DNA of 64,000 bases from Amycolatopsis echigonensis (GCF_014174495.1 NZ_JACJHR010000027.1:46303-110302), one strand, 5' to 3'. Shown: positions 8,131 through 16,776, counted from the stretch's first letter. Notes: generated by a model from the letters alone, not told the origin. Program-made: numbers and translations.

Positions 8131-9123
8131 ATGCGGCTGGTCACCTATGAATCCGCGGGCACGGCCCGGCTCGGGGTGCTGCACGGCGATGCCGTCGTGG
8201 ATCCGGCGCGGGTCCTGAGGGCTTCGCGGCAAGGGGAAACCGAGGTACCGGCCGAGATGGTCGCCTTCTTCGAGGGCGGTGCCGAGGCGCGCGGCAGGGC
8301 TGAACAGGCGCTTCTGCTCGCAGACACCGCGGCCGAAAGAGGCGACTCCCTCATCGACGACGGTCATCCGGCAGTGCTTCCGCGAGACGAGGTCCGGCTG
8401 CTCGCCCCGGTGCCGAGGCCGCGGCGGATCCGCGACTATCTGACCTACACCCAGCACGCCAAAGGCTCCGGCCTCGCCGTTCCGCCCGCCTTCGCGGCGA
8501 TGCCGATCTGCTACCAGTGCAACGTCGAGACGGTCATCGGCCCGGACGAGCCCCTGCTGTGGCCGTCCTACACCGCGCAGCTCGACTTCGAACTCGAACT
8601 CGGCTTCTTCACCTCCGGCGGCGGCAAAAACCTGACCCCGGCCGAGGCCGCCGGGCGCATCGCCGGGGTCACGATTTTCAACGACGTCAGCGCGCGCGAC
8701 ATCCAGATGTTCGAAATGAGCATGACCATCGGTCCGTCCAAAGGAAAACACTTCTGCACCGCGATGGGTCCGTGCGTGCTCACCATGGACGAGGTCGACG
8801 AATGGGCGGTCCAGATGACGGCGTCAGTCAACGGCGACGTCTGGGCGTCCGGATCCACAAAGGACCGGCAGTTCTCCTTCGCCGAGGTGCTCGCCTGGGC
8901 TTCGCTGGACGAAGACGTGTACCCAGGCGAGTTTTTCGGGCTCGGCACGGTCGGCGGCGGATGCGGGCTGGAGCTGGACCGCTGGCTCCAGCCGGGCGAC
9001 GTGGTGGAACTCGCCGCGTCAGGCGTCGGGGTGCTGCGAAACCCGGTGGGGCAACGGCAGATCGCGCCGGACGGCGCGGGATTGGCTTCGTATCAAGGTG
9101 CACCCGAGGTGCACGTCTCTTAG
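8131..9123 (+). CDS. Fumarylacetoacetate hydrolase (FAH) family protein
   Basis: A 330-residue FAH-superfamily enzyme: an N-terminal beta domain (MRLVTYES...RLGVLHGDAVVD) followed by the catalytic domain with the metal-binding acidic pattern DFELELGFF and FNDVSARDIQ, then GKHFCTAMGPCVL. The family hydrolyses C–C bonds of 1,3-diketo acids or hydrates and decarboxylates oxo-acids in aromatic catabolism. SD AAGGAGG precedes the ATG. The gene is followed 9 bases later by an MBL-fold enzyme, suggesting they act on the same substrate chain. The exact reaction cannot be assigned. Confidence 0.88.
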   Translation: MRLVTYESAGTARLGVLHGDAVVDPARVLRASRQGETEVPAEMVAFFEGGAEARGRAEQALLLADTAAERGDSLIDDGHPAVLPRDEVRLLAPVPRPRRIRDYLTYTQHAKGSGLAVPPAFAAMPICYQCNVETVIGPDEPLLWPSYTAQLDFELELGFFTSGGGKNLTPAEAAGRIAGVTIFNDVSARDIQMFEMSMTIGPSKGKHFCTAMGPCVLTMDEVDEWAVQMTASVNGDVWASGSTKDRQFSFAEVLAWASLDEDVYPGEFFGLGTVGGGCGLELDRWLQPGDVVELAASGVGVLRNPVGQRQIAPDGAGLASYQGAPEVHVS

Positions 9124-9132
9124 GAGGTAGGT

Positions 9133-10083
9133 ATGCCGCGCACGCCCAAAGACGTTCCCTACACCAAAGGGCACCACCGGCTCACCGAACACTGCTCGGC
9201 CTGGCTGGTCCCGGACGGCACGTGGGGCTGGAGCAACGCCGGACTGATCGCCGGCACCGGAGAATCCCTCCTGGTCGACACGCTCTTCGACGTGCCGATG
9301 ACGCGGGAAATGCTCGGTGGCCTCCGAGACACCACAGTAGACAGTCCAATCAAGACAGTCGTGAACACCCACGCGAACGGAGACCACTGGTTCGGCAACG
9401 AACTGGTCGCCGACGCTTCCATCATCGCCTCCGAAGCCACCGCGGAAGAGATGCGCACCAACGGCCCCGACCTCATGCGCGGGCTGGTGCGTCAGGAAGG
9501 TCCGGTAGGCCGCTTCGCCCAGCACATCCTCCACCCGTTCGACTTCGACTCCATCACCGCGACGCCGGCGAACCGGACGTTCGCCGAACAGCTGAAGCTC
9601 GACATCGGTGGCGTAGCAGTGGAAATCCGCTGCCTCGGCCCCGCGCACACCGAAGGCGACAGCGTCGTGCTGGTCCCCGACGAAGGCGTGCTGTACGCAG
9701 GCGACCTGCTGTTCATCGGAGGCACCCCGATTACCTGGGCGGGCCCGGTGTCGAACTGGATCGCCGCCTGCGACGCGATGCTGGCGATGGACGCCGACTT
9801 CGTCGTTCCCGGCCACGGTCCGGTCACCGACGCTGACGGCATCCGCTCGGTTCTCGACTACCTGCAGTGGGTGCAAGCCGAGGCCGCCGACCGGCATCGC
9901 CGGGGAATGACGTCGGAGGAGGCGATGCGGGACATCTCGCTGGGCCGGTTCGCGGACCTCGACGAACGCGGCCGCCTCGCGCAGAACGTGCTTGCGGTGT
10001 ACTACGAACTCGACCCGGAGATGGAGCGCGTGGACACCCGGGAGGTCTTCCGCCGCATCGCGGAACTGGAAGGGTTCGCGTGA
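9133..10083 (+). CDS. MBL-fold metallo-hydrolase
   Basis: A 316-residue metallo-beta-lactamase-fold hydrolase. The zinc motif HTHANGDHWFGNEL gives H-x-H-x-G-D-H, further ligands are in LGPAHTEGD and the bridging Asp in VLYAGDLLF, and VPGHGPV supplies the last His. The C-terminal helical extension (about residues 240–316) resembles lactonase- or alkylsulfatase-like MBL proteins. SD GGAGG precedes the ATG. Co-transcription with the FAH gene suggests hydrolysis of a lactone or thioester intermediate; this is inference. Confidence 0.88.
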   Translation: MPRTPKDVPYTKGHHRLTEHCSAWLVPDGTWGWSNAGLIAGTGESLLVDTLFDVPMTREMLGGLRDTTVDSPIKTVVNTHANGDHWFGNELVADASIIASEATAEEMRTNGPDLMRGLVRQEGPVGRFAQHILHPFDFDSITATPANRTFAEQLKLDIGGVAVEIRCLGPAHTEGDSVVLVPDEGVLYAGDLLFIGGTPITWAGPVSNWIAACDAMLAMDADFVVPGHGPVTDADGIRSVLDYLQWVQAEAADRHRRGMTSEEAMRDISLGRFADLDERGRLAQNVLAVYYELDPEMERVDTREVFRRIAELEGFA

Positions 10084-10087
10084 GCCG

Positions 10088-10519
10088 CTAACCCGCCACA
10101 GTCAGGATCCCGAGCGCCAGCAACACGAGCACCTTCACGGTTTCCGCGGCGAGGTAAACGAAATGCGCCCGGGAACGCGGCAACTCCGTGCCTTCCGGAG
10201 CGGCGAGGACGCGGTCCGTCCGCCGGTTCAACGCCGGGCGGACCGCCCCCAGTTGCACGATCAGCACTGCTGCCGCCACCGCTGCCAGCACCGTCACCGC
10301 GGTGCTCGGCCGCCCGACCACGACGGTGACCACTACCCCGATCGCGAGCAGGATTTCGGCGATGTTCAAGGCCCGGAACACGATCCGGCCGATGCCGAGG
10401 CCGATCGGGATGGTGACGCCCGGCGCGCGAAACTTCAGCGGGGCTTCCAGGAACGAGATGGCGAACACCATCCCGAACCAGACGAACGTGAAGGCGCCAA
10501 TCAGAGCGATCTCGTGCAC
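10088..10519 (-). CDS. Small four-helix membrane protein, unknown function
   Basis: A 143-residue protein with four hydrophobic segments (about residues 5–25, 45–70, 75–95, 120–142) and a charged cytoplasmic loop NRRTDRVLAAPEGTELPRSRA. The GTG start gives MHEIALIGAFTFVWFGMVFA. Its stop is only four bases from the convergent MBL gene. I do not recognise a named family; it resembles small DUF-type integral membrane proteins of actinomycetes. No catalytic residues are apparent. Confidence 0.65.
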   Translation of the reverse strand: MHEIALIGAFTFVWFGMVFAISFLEAPLKFRAPGVTIPIGLGIGRIVFRALNIAEILLAIGVVVTVVVGRPSTAVTVLAAVAAAVLIVQLGAVRPALNRRTDRVLAAPEGTELPRSRAHFVYLAAETVKVLVLLALGILTVAG

Positions 10520-10564
10520 AGCGCGGAAAACCTCGATTCCGGTATTCGATCCGCCGCTGCCAGG

Positions 10565-11752
10565 CTACTCCCGCTGCCAGGTCACCGGCAGCCGCACCGG
10601 ACCGTAGATCGACGCGTCGTGCGGCAGCTCCACTTCAGCGAACGGAACCGCGAGCCGCAGGTCCGGGAACCGCGCGAACAGCCGGAACAACGCGATCCGC
10701 ATCTCGACCCTCGCCAGCTGCTGCCCGAGGCACTGGTGCACGCCGTGGCCGAAACCGAGCTGCCCGCTCGCCTTGCGCGTGACGTCCAGCACGTCCGGGT
10801 CCGGGAATCTCTCCGGATCCCGGTTGGCGACCGGCAGCGACATGACGATCGGGTCGCCCGCCTTGATCGGCACGCCGCCGAGCTCGACGTCCTCGAGCGC
10901 GGTGCGGATCGGTCCGATGTGGATCACGCTGAGATAGCGCATGAGTTCCTCGACCGTGCCCGCGGTGAGCTCCGGGTCGGATTTGAACTTCGCCAGCTGC
11001 TCCGGGTTCTCCAGCAGCGCCAGCGTGCCGAGCGCGATCATGTTGCGCGTCGTCTCGAATCCGGCGACCAGCAGCATCATGCCGATGTTGGCGAGTTCCT
11101 CGTCGGTCAGCTCGCCGCCGCGGACCAGATCGGACAGCAGATCGTCGCCCGGGTTCGACCGCTTCTCCTTGATCTGCCCGGCGATGAACGCGACGACCCC
11201 CTGCGTGGCGTTGATCCGCTCGGCGATCGGAACGTCCTTGGAGAACATGGTGGTGGTGTAGCCGTCGAACTCGGCGCGGCGTTCGTAGGGAGCGCCGAGC
11301 AGTTCGCAGATCACCAGCGACGGCACCGGTCGCGCAAACGCTTCCACCAGGTCGACCGGACCGCCCGCCGCGGCCATCGCGTCGAGGTGGTCGTCGACGA
11401 TCTCCGCGACCCGGTCCTCCAGCGTGTGCATCCGGTGCACGGTGAACGCCCCGGTCAGCAGCTTGCGGTAGCGGTGGTGATCCGGGTCGTCCATCCCGCT
11501 GAACACCCCCGGATCAGCCGGTTTCGGCGGCGGCAGCGGACCGAAGTCGAGCGGAATCTTCGTCAGTTCCGCTCGCGCGGACATCCGCTCGTCCGAGAGG
11601 ACTGCCCGCACCTCCTGGTATCCGGTGACGAGCCAGCCCTGCGTGCCGTCCGGATACGTCATCGGCTCGACCGGAGCCGGTGTGCGCTGGGCCGGCACCG
11701 GATCGAACGGACACGCGCCCCTTTCGAGCGGGAGTCCTGCCTGACGGGTCAT
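10565..11752 (-). CDS. Cytochrome P450
   Basis: A 395-residue bacterial class I P450. The oxygen-binding I-helix reads VAGFETTRN, the K-helix EELMRY (E-x-x-R), and the haem loop FGHGVHQCLGQQLAR with the Cys ligand; length is standard. The ATG at 11752 has GGAAGGAG upstream; the open frame beyond it is not part of the protein. It resembles the CYP105/107-type soluble enzymes that hydroxylate small lipophilic compounds. No ferredoxin gene is adjacent, so redox partners are elsewhere. The promoter lies at 11782–11810 and is divergent from an ABM monooxygenase. Confidence 0.95.
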   Translation of the reverse strand: MTRQAGLPLERGACPFDPVPAQRTPAPVEPMTYPDGTQGWLVTGYQEVRAVLSDERMSARAELTKIPLDFGPLPPPKPADPGVFSGMDDPDHHRYRKLLTGAFTVHRMHTLEDRVAEIVDDHLDAMAAAGGPVDLVEAFARPVPSLVICELLGAPYERRAEFDGYTTTMFSKDVPIAERINATQGVVAFIAGQIKEKRSNPGDDLLSDLVRGGELTDEELANIGMMLLVAGFETTRNMIALGTLALLENPEQLAKFKSDPELTAGTVEELMRYLSVIHIGPIRTALEDVELGGVPIKAGDPIVMSLPVANRDPERFPDPDVLDVTRKASGQLGFGHGVHQCLGQQLARVEMRIALFRLFARFPDLRLAVPFAEVELPHDASIYGPVRLPVTWQRE

Positions 11753-11781
11753 CGTCGCTCCTTCCCCTCTGAATGGTTCAG

Positions 11782-11810
11782 AAGGTACACAGAATTCACA
11801 AAGTTGTGAA
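11782..11810 (-). promoter_or_regulatory. P450 promoter with operator dyad over the -35
   Basis: Read on the minus strand, TTCACA (11810–11805), a 17-base spacer and TACCTT (11787–11782) form a good -35/-10 pair for the P450 gene. A perfect dyad TTCACAA–AG–TTGTGAA occupies 11795–11810, covering the -35. Repression by a dimeric regulator is inferred. The motif differs from the CTAGC repeats found nearby. Confidence 0.6.
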
Positions 11811-11864
11811 GAGAATGTCAGAGCTGAACGTGAGGCGGGCGAGGATTCACCGGCTTGGCTTGTT

Positions 11865-11932
11865 TCTAGCGTTGCTAGACAACCGAGCGGTGATACTGCT
11901 AGCGTTGAATCACTATCTAGCAACGCTAGATT
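11865..11932 (+). promoter_or_regulatory. Three CTAGCGTTG repeats over the ABM-gene promoter
   Basis: TCTAGC–GTT–GCTAGA at 11865–11879 is a 15-bp palindrome-like site, and its exact reverse complement lies at 11916–11930; a half copy CTAGCGTTG sits at 11899–11907. A promoter candidate TTGAAT (11905–11910), 16 bases, TAGATT (11927–11932) is embedded so that the half copy abuts the -35 and the last copy overlaps the -10. This is a dense operator array for an unidentified regulator. Confidence 0.6.
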
Positions 11933-11958
11933 CAGTCGACCGCAAGGAGAAATCCGAA

Positions 11959-12309
11959 ATGGCCAAGCTGCAGAGTCTTGATCCCCGCACGCCGATGTTC
12001 GCTCAGTTCAAGCAGAAAACCGGACCGATCGTCCTGGCGAATACCTTCGTCGTCCCGGAGGGGGAGACCGAAGCGTTCCTGGCCACCTTCCGGAGGCAGG
12101 CCGAGTACATGAAGGCCCAGCCCGGGTTCGCCTCAATGCGGATGCACCGGGGAACGGCGGGCAGTCAGCTGCTGATGAACGTCGCGGTCTGGGAGTCGAC
12201 CGAGGCGCTCGCCACCGCGTTCGGCAGTCCGGAGTTCCAGCGGCTGGCGGCGGAGACTTCCGACGACATCGAGTCGTATCCGCACATCTTCGAGCAGATC
12301 GACGTCTGA
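11959..12309 (+). CDS. Antibiotic-biosynthesis-monooxygenase (ABM) domain protein
   Basis: A 116-residue single ABM (dimeric alpha-beta barrel) domain: IVLANTFVVPEGETEAFLATFRRQAEYMKAQPGFASMRMHRG, then LLMNVAVWESTEALATAFGSPEF. The family includes cofactor-free quinone-forming monooxygenases and haem-degrading enzymes; catalytic residues are not conserved enough to choose. AAGGAG precedes the ATG; the frame is open further left but that part has no ABM similarity. It is divergent from the P450 across a 206-base region with two operator types, so the two may be co-induced and act on one compound. Confidence 0.8.
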   Translation: MAKLQSLDPRTPMFAQFKQKTGPIVLANTFVVPEGETEAFLATFRRQAEYMKAQPGFASMRMHRGTAGSQLLMNVAVWESTEALATAFGSPEFQRLAAETSDDIESYPHIFEQIDV

Positions 12310-12313
12310 GTCC

Positions 12314-12910
12314 TCAGGCCTCCGCGGCGTCGAGAGCGGGGGTCAGCGGTTCGAGCGTTCGCCGCAACAGGTCGGGCAGTGAGCCGGACACCACGACCAG
12401 GCCGTTGCCCGCCGGTTGCGTCCACCGCTCCAGTGCGACCCGCACCGCCGCCGCGACCGAGGCGGCCAGCACACGCGCGGTCTGCTGGTCGCCGACCCGG
12501 GTCGCGATCACTTCCTGAAGCGGGTCTTCCAGTGCGGCTGGGGCGTCGAGAAACGCTGTGCGCAGGCCGGGATTCGTGGTGATCAGCAGCAGTGCGTCGC
12601 GGCTCTGCTCGTCGGGATCGGTGTACTGCTCGGTGATCGCGTCGATGATCGCCTCGGCCAGGCGGGTGTCCGGCGAGCGTTCGGCGACAGCGACGGCGAT
12701 CCGGTTTTCGCGGTCCGCGGTGACCGCGGCGACGATCGCTTCCTCGCGGCTGGAGAAGTAGTTGTTGTAGGTCCGCGGCGAGACGCCGGCCGCCTCGGCG
12801 ATGTCGTCAACGCGCACGTTCGCCGGCCCGTGTTCGATCGCCAGCCGCAGGGCCGCTTCACGCAAGGCGACGCGGGTGGCCTGCTTCTTCCGTTCGCGCA
12901 ATCCGGTCAC
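12314..12910 (-). CDS. TetR-family transcriptional regulator
   Basis: A 198-residue TetR repressor. The DNA-binding domain reads TRVALREAALRLAIEHGPANVRVDDIAEAAGVSPRTYNNYFSSREEAIV with the NYF recognition-helix ending at about residue 53. It is convergent with the ABM gene (4-base gap) and divergent from the TIM-barrel/MFS pair. The shared 98-base intergenic region contains a 12-bp-arm perfect dyad (12942–12967), which makes autoregulation and control of the TIM-barrel operon the simplest reading. Confidence 0.9.
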   Translation of the reverse strand: MTGLRERKKQATRVALREAALRLAIEHGPANVRVDDIAEAAGVSPRTYNNYFSSREEAIVAAVTADRENRIAVAVAERSPDTRLAEAIIDAITEQYTDPDEQSRDALLLITTNPGLRTAFLDAPAALEDPLQEVIATRVGDQQTARVLAASVAAAVRVALERWTQPAGNGLVVVSGSLPDLLRRTLEPLTPALDAAEA

Positions 12911-12941
12911 GGATCCAGTCTTCCAGGGATCATGCGCCTAC

Positions 12942-12977
12942 GCAAACTTGCGTACACGCAAGTTTGCTGCGTAAGGT
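12942..12977 (+). promoter_or_regulatory. 12-bp-arm operator dyad and promoter of the TIM-barrel operon
   Basis: GCAAACTTGCGT (12942–12953) and ACGCAAGTTTGC (12956–12967) are perfect inverted arms separated by AC. A promoter TTGCGT (12948–12953), 18 bases, TAAGGT (12972–12977) reads rightward, with the -35 buried in the dyad. It is the best candidate operator of the divergent TetR gene. Confidence 0.7.
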
Positions 12978-13008
12978 GGGCGGCGTCCCCGAGCGAGAGG
13001 AAACCGCC

Positions 13009-14028
13009 ATGCGCGGCAAGGGAATGACGTACGACACCGGGTTCGTCCGCAATGGACGGTCGTCGCGGGAGAGCTTCGAGCCGGAGGTGGTGAAGCGCGA
13101 ACTGGCGATCATCCGCGACGACCTGCACTGCACCGCGGTGCATGTCGTCGGCGGCGATCCGGACCGGCTGGAGCAGGCCGCGCAGTGGGCGGCTGACCTG
13201 GGGCTGGAGGTCTGGTACTCGCCGTATCCGCTGGAGCAGACCCAGGACGAGATGCTCGCTCTTTTCGCCGACTGCGCGACTCGTGCGGAACGGCTGCGCG
13301 CGACCGGGGCGAACGTCGTGTTCGTGACCGGCGTCGAGCTGAGCGTGATGAACCATGGCTTCTTGCCCGGCAACGACACGGCGGAACGAGTCGGCCTGCT
13401 GTTCGCCGAGCCCGAGCGCCGGGCCGAGCGACTCGCCGAGGTCGCCACACGGATCGACACGTTCCTCGACGCCGCCGTCAAGACCGTGCGGGAACGGTTC
13501 CACGGCCCGGTCACCTACGCGTGCATCCAGTTCGAGCAGGTGGACTGGAGCCGGTTCGACTTCGTCACGGTGGAGCTGATCCGCTCCGCCGAGGTCGCCG
13601 ACATCTTCCAGGAGGGCGTGCGAACCCTGGTGGCGCAAGGCAAACCGGTCGCGATCACCGGATTCGGCACGGCGACCTGGCGCGGGTCCGGCGACGTCGC
13701 GACGCGGAGCATGGAGATCGTCGAGTACGACAAGAAAACCGGCGACCCGCTCCGCCTCGACGGCGAGTACGAGCGGGACGAAGCCGGGCAGGCCGCGTAT
13801 CTGCGCGAGCTGCTGGAGATCTTCGACGCGGAGGGAGTGGACAGCGCGTTCGTCTTCCTTTTCGCGCTCTACAGCCATCCGCACCGGTCCGGCCGCGACG
13901 ATCTTGATCTCGCCAGCTTCGGCCTGGTGAAGACCCTGGAGGACCGCTCGGGCACGGCGTACCCGGGACTGAACTGGGAGCCGAAGGAGGCGTTCGCCGC
14001 GGTCGCCGAGCTTTACGCGAAGCCTTGA
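13009..14028 (+). CDS. TIM-barrel (glycoside-hydrolase-like) protein of unknown substrate
   Basis: A 339-residue protein starting MRGKGMTYDTGF after GAGAGG. Alternating beta strands and helices end in motifs typical of GH-type TIM barrels: CTAVHVVGGDPDRLEQAA, LGLEVWYSPYPLEQ, VVFVTGVELSVMNHGF, VTYACIQFEQVDWSRFDFV and VAITGFGTATWRG. Acidic residues at strand ends (GVE, FEQVDW) could be the catalytic pair, but I cannot assign a family number. Homologues are often annotated only as hypothetical. It is followed 32 bases later by an ACS-type MFS transporter, suggesting uptake and processing of a small organic acid or glycoside, under TetR control. Confidence 0.7.
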   Translation: MRGKGMTYDTGFVRNGRSSRESFEPEVVKRELAIIRDDLHCTAVHVVGGDPDRLEQAAQWAADLGLEVWYSPYPLEQTQDEMLALFADCATRAERLRATGANVVFVTGVELSVMNHGFLPGNDTAERVGLLFAEPERRAERLAEVATRIDTFLDAAVKTVRERFHGPVTYACIQFEQVDWSRFDFVTVELIRSAEVADIFQEGVRTLVAQGKPVAITGFGTATWRGSGDVATRSMEIVEYDKKTGDPLRLDGEYERDEAGQAAYLRELLEIFDAEGVDSAFVFLFALYSHPHRSGRDDLDLASFGLVKTLEDRSGTAYPGLNWEPKEAFAAVAELYAKP

Positions 14029-14060
14029 CTCGGCGGGGTCCGGGCAGGTGAGATCCGGAC

Positions 14061-15374
14061 ATGTCGACGAAGACGAGCGCACTGGGCAACCGGGTCATGG
14101 CCAAGGCGGCGGTGCGGGTCATGCCGCTGTTGATGCTGCTGTACTTCGTCAACTACCTGGACCGGGTCAACATCGGGTTCGCCGGTCCGAACGGGATGAA
14201 CAAAGAACTCGGCCTCACCGCGACCGCGTTCGGGCTCGCGTCGGGGATCTTCTTCATCGGCTACCTGATCCTCGAGGTGCCGAGCAATCTCGCGCTGCAC
14301 CGGTTCGGCGCGCGCCGCTGGATCGCGCGGATCATGATCACCTGGGGCGCGGTGGCCGTCGCGATGGCGTTCGTGCCGAACGCCGCGACGCTGGTGGTGC
14401 TGCGGTTCGTGCTCGGCGTCGCCGAAGCGGGGTTCTTCCCCGGCATCATTCTGTATCTGACGTACTGGTTTCCGGCGGCGCAGCGGGCGAAGGCGGTCGC
14501 GCTGTTCATGTGCGCGGTGCCGGTGTCGAGCGCGATCGGCTCGACCGTCTCCAGCCTGCTGATCAGCGGCGGGCACGGCGTGTTCGGCCTGTCCGGCTGG
14601 CGGTTCATGTTCCTCGTGGAGGGCATTCCGGCGATCCTGCTCGCGGTCGTCACGTGGTTCTGCCTGAGCGACCGGCCGGAAACCGCGAAATGGCTGTCGG
14701 CCGAGGAGCGCGACTGGCTCACCAGCGAACTCGACGCCGAACGCCGCGCCACCGAAGCCGAACACCACTGGCCGCTGCGGAAAGCGCTCACGCACCCGCG
14801 GATCCTCGGGCTGGCGTTCGTGTACTTCGCGGTCGTCTACGGCCTGTACGCGCTGGGCTTCTTCCTGCCGACGATCATCGCCGGGTTCGGCGAGGAGTTC
14901 GGCACCAAACTCAGCGTGCTGCAGGCGGGTTTGGTGAACGCGATCCCGTACGTCGCGGGCGCGCTGGTGATGGTTCCGTGGGCGCGCCACGGCGACCGGA
15001 CCGGGGAACGGAAGTGGCATGTCGCGCTGCCGATGCTCGTCGGCGGCGCGGCGATCCCGGTCGCGCTGTACCTCGGAAATCCTTACGCCACCATGACCGC
15101 GGTGACGATCTGCGCGGTGGGCGTGTGCGCGGCGCTGCCGACGTTCTGGGCGCTGCCGTCGAACTTCCTGTCCGGCGCGGCAGCGGCCGGCGGGATCGCG
15201 CTGATCAACGCGCTGGGCAACCTGAGCGGATTCGTCGCGCCGTATGTGACGGGCTGGCTGCGCGACCTGACCGGTACACAGCGGACCGGTTTGTGGGTGG
15301 TCGGCGCGTGCATGATCGCGGGAGCCGTGCTGGCGGTGGCGTTGGGGGCGAAGCCGCGCGCGTCTCGCCGGTGA
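14061..15374 (+). CDS. MFS transporter, anion:cation symporter (ACS) type
   Basis: A 437-residue twelve-helix transporter. The N-terminal signature MLLYFVNYLDRVNIGFAGPN is diagnostic of the ACS branch (phthalate, hexuronate, allantoate-type permeases); the loop after TM2 reads LEVPSNLALHRFGARRWIAR and the central loop ERDWLTSELDAERRATEAEHHW. It imports organic anions with protons. AGGTGAG lies upstream. It sits 32 bases after the TIM-barrel gene and its stop abuts the convergent TetR gene. The substrate is probably the molecule sensed by the TetR at 12314–12910. Confidence 0.92.
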   Translation: MSTKTSALGNRVMAKAAVRVMPLLMLLYFVNYLDRVNIGFAGPNGMNKELGLTATAFGLASGIFFIGYLILEVPSNLALHRFGARRWIARIMITWGAVAVAMAFVPNAATLVVLRFVLGVAEAGFFPGIILYLTYWFPAAQRAKAVALFMCAVPVSSAIGSTVSSLLISGGHGVFGLSGWRFMFLVEGIPAILLAVVTWFCLSDRPETAKWLSAEERDWLTSELDAERRATEAEHHWPLRKALTHPRILGLAFVYFAVVYGLYALGFFLPTIIAGFGEEFGTKLSVLQAGLVNAIPYVAGALVMVPWARHGDRTGERKWHVALPMLVGGAAIPVALYLGNPYATMTAVTICAVGVCAALPTFWALPSNFLSGAAAAGGIALINALGNLSGFVAPYVTGWLRDLTGTQRTGLWVVGACMIAGAVLAVALGAKPRASRR

Positions 15375-16043
15375 TCAGGCGGCGCGGCGGACCCGGTCCG
15401 TCAGCACTTGTACTTCGGTCTCGAACAACGCGTCGGTGTCGAGGCCCATCGCGGTGAAGCCGCCGCCGATTTCGAGGCTGACAAAGCCATGCAGTCGCGA
15501 CCACAACGAGACCGCCAGCTGGTGGTTCTCGGTGTTCGCGCGCCGGGCGCCGAGCACTTCCTCGTTGTCGTACACAGTCGGCTTTTCCGTGGTTTCGGCG
15601 TGGTGCAGCACCCCCAGCACCACGCCCATCAGCGACCGGGCCGCTTCGGCGAGCGGTTGGGCATGGGCGTCGTAGCCGGGGAACGGTGCCTTGAACAGCA
15701 ATTCGTACCGGTGCGGCTCTTTCCGCGCCCACGCCCGGTACGCGGCGGCCAGCAGCCGGATCCGCGCTTCCGCGCCGGGCGCGTCGGCGTCGAGCGCGTT
15801 CGCCATGGCCGCGCGGAGGTCGTGGTAGGCGTCGATGACCAGGACGTTCAGCAGTTCGTCGCGGCTGGAGAAGTAGCGGTACAACGCCGGCCCGGACACG
15901 CCGAGTTGCTTGGCGATGGCGTTGACGGAGATCGCCTGCGGGCCCCCGGCCGCGAGCTGGTCGAGTGCGACGAGTTTGACCTCCTCGCGCACTTGCTCGC
16001 GGAACCGTTCGCGCATCGGTTTGCGGGTGCCTGCTGAGGGCAT
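15375..16043 (-). CDS. TetR-family transcriptional regulator with TetR_C-type ligand domain
   Basis: A 222-residue TetR protein: RFREQVREEVKLVALDQLAAGGPQAISVNAIAKQLGVSGPALYRYFSSRDELLN forms the HTH, followed by a WARKEPHRYELLFKAPFPGY segment common in the C-terminal domain of MarR-like TetR proteins. The ATG at 16043 has GGAGG five bases upstream; an upstream in-frame start is possible but lacks an SD. The gene is tandem with another TetR gene and convergent (zero-base gap) with the MFS gene. Its target is not evident. Confidence 0.88.
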   Translation of the reverse strand: MPSAGTRKPMRERFREQVREEVKLVALDQLAAGGPQAISVNAIAKQLGVSGPALYRYFSSRDELLNVLVIDAYHDLRAAMANALDADAPGAEARIRLLAAAYRAWARKEPHRYELLFKAPFPGYDAHAQPLAEAARSLMGVVLGVLHHAETTEKPTVYDNEEVLGARRANTENHQLAVSLWSRLHGFVSLEIGGGFTAMGLDTDALFETEVQVLTDRVRRAA

Positions 16044-16098
16044 CCCCACCTCCTTGACGACGCCCGACGGTAACACGGCCGATTGTTCGGAAGACCTT

Positions 16099-16731
16099 CT
16101 AACTGCTCGCCTGAGTCTCGAAGGCCTGCTCGACGTCGTCGCGTCCGACGGCGGGGCCAGGCACTTCGATCGGTCCCTCGGTCGCGAGGCCGTTGAGGAA
16201 ATGCGCGATCTGCCGTCTCGCCAGATGGGTCCAGTCGAGGGCCGAGGCCTTCGGCTGGGTGAGCAGGATGCTGAACGCGATGAGATCAGTGGCGTTGACC
16301 GGACCGCGGATGCTGCCGTCTTCGCGGCCGTTCGCGAGGAAGAAATCGAGCCGTCGGTAGATCGACTTCCGCGCCGCTACCGCTTCCGGCGTGACGAGCG
16401 GGCGCGCGCCGTGCAGCGGGAGGACGAGCTGGTCGGCCAGCTCCACGGTGCCTTCGAGGTAGCGACGGACCTGGTCGAGGCCAGTGCTGTCGTCGTCGAT
16501 CTGGTCGAGCAGGTTGTTGAGCAGGCCGTATGCGCGGTACTCCAGAGCCTGCAGCAACGCGTCGCGGTCGGCGTAGCTGCGATAGAGCGTGCCGATCCCG
16601 AGGCCAGCCTCGGCGGCGATAGTGGCCAGCGGGACGTGCCGACCTTCGCGGAGCACCGCCGAGGCAGCCGCGGCGAGCAGTCGTTCGCGGTTGGCCTCCG
16701 CGTCCTTGCGAACCTTGCGCGGGCGGGACAT
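16099..16731 (-). CDS. TetR-family transcriptional regulator
   Basis: A 210-residue TetR protein beginning MSRPRKVRKDAEANRERLLAA; the HTH is VPLATIAAEAGLGIGTLYRSYADRDALLQAL. The ATG at 16731 has GAGGAGA upstream; the longer open frame runs through the neighbouring promoter and is not credible. It is divergent from the O-methyltransferase, with a GTCCGC–ATAA–GCGGAC dyad in between (16777–16792). This points to control of the methyltransferase gene and itself. Confidence 0.88.
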   Translation of the reverse strand: MSRPRKVRKDAEANRERLLAAAASAVLREGRHVPLATIAAEAGLGIGTLYRSYADRDALLQALEYRAYGLLNNLLDQIDDDSTGLDQVRRYLEGTVELADQLVLPLHGARPLVTPEAVAARKSIYRRLDFFLANGREDGSIRGPVNATDLIAFSILLTQPKASALDWTHLARRQIAHFLNGLATEGPIEVPGPAVGRDDVEQAFETQASS

Positions 16732-16776
16732 CGGTTCTCCTCGCGGTGCCTGGACACTGTCCGCCAGCCCAGGATA

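Noticed and set aside
9992..11809. 605-codon plus-strand frame opposite the P450 gene
   Set aside because: Arg-rich antisense shadow of a gene with clear haem-binding motifs.
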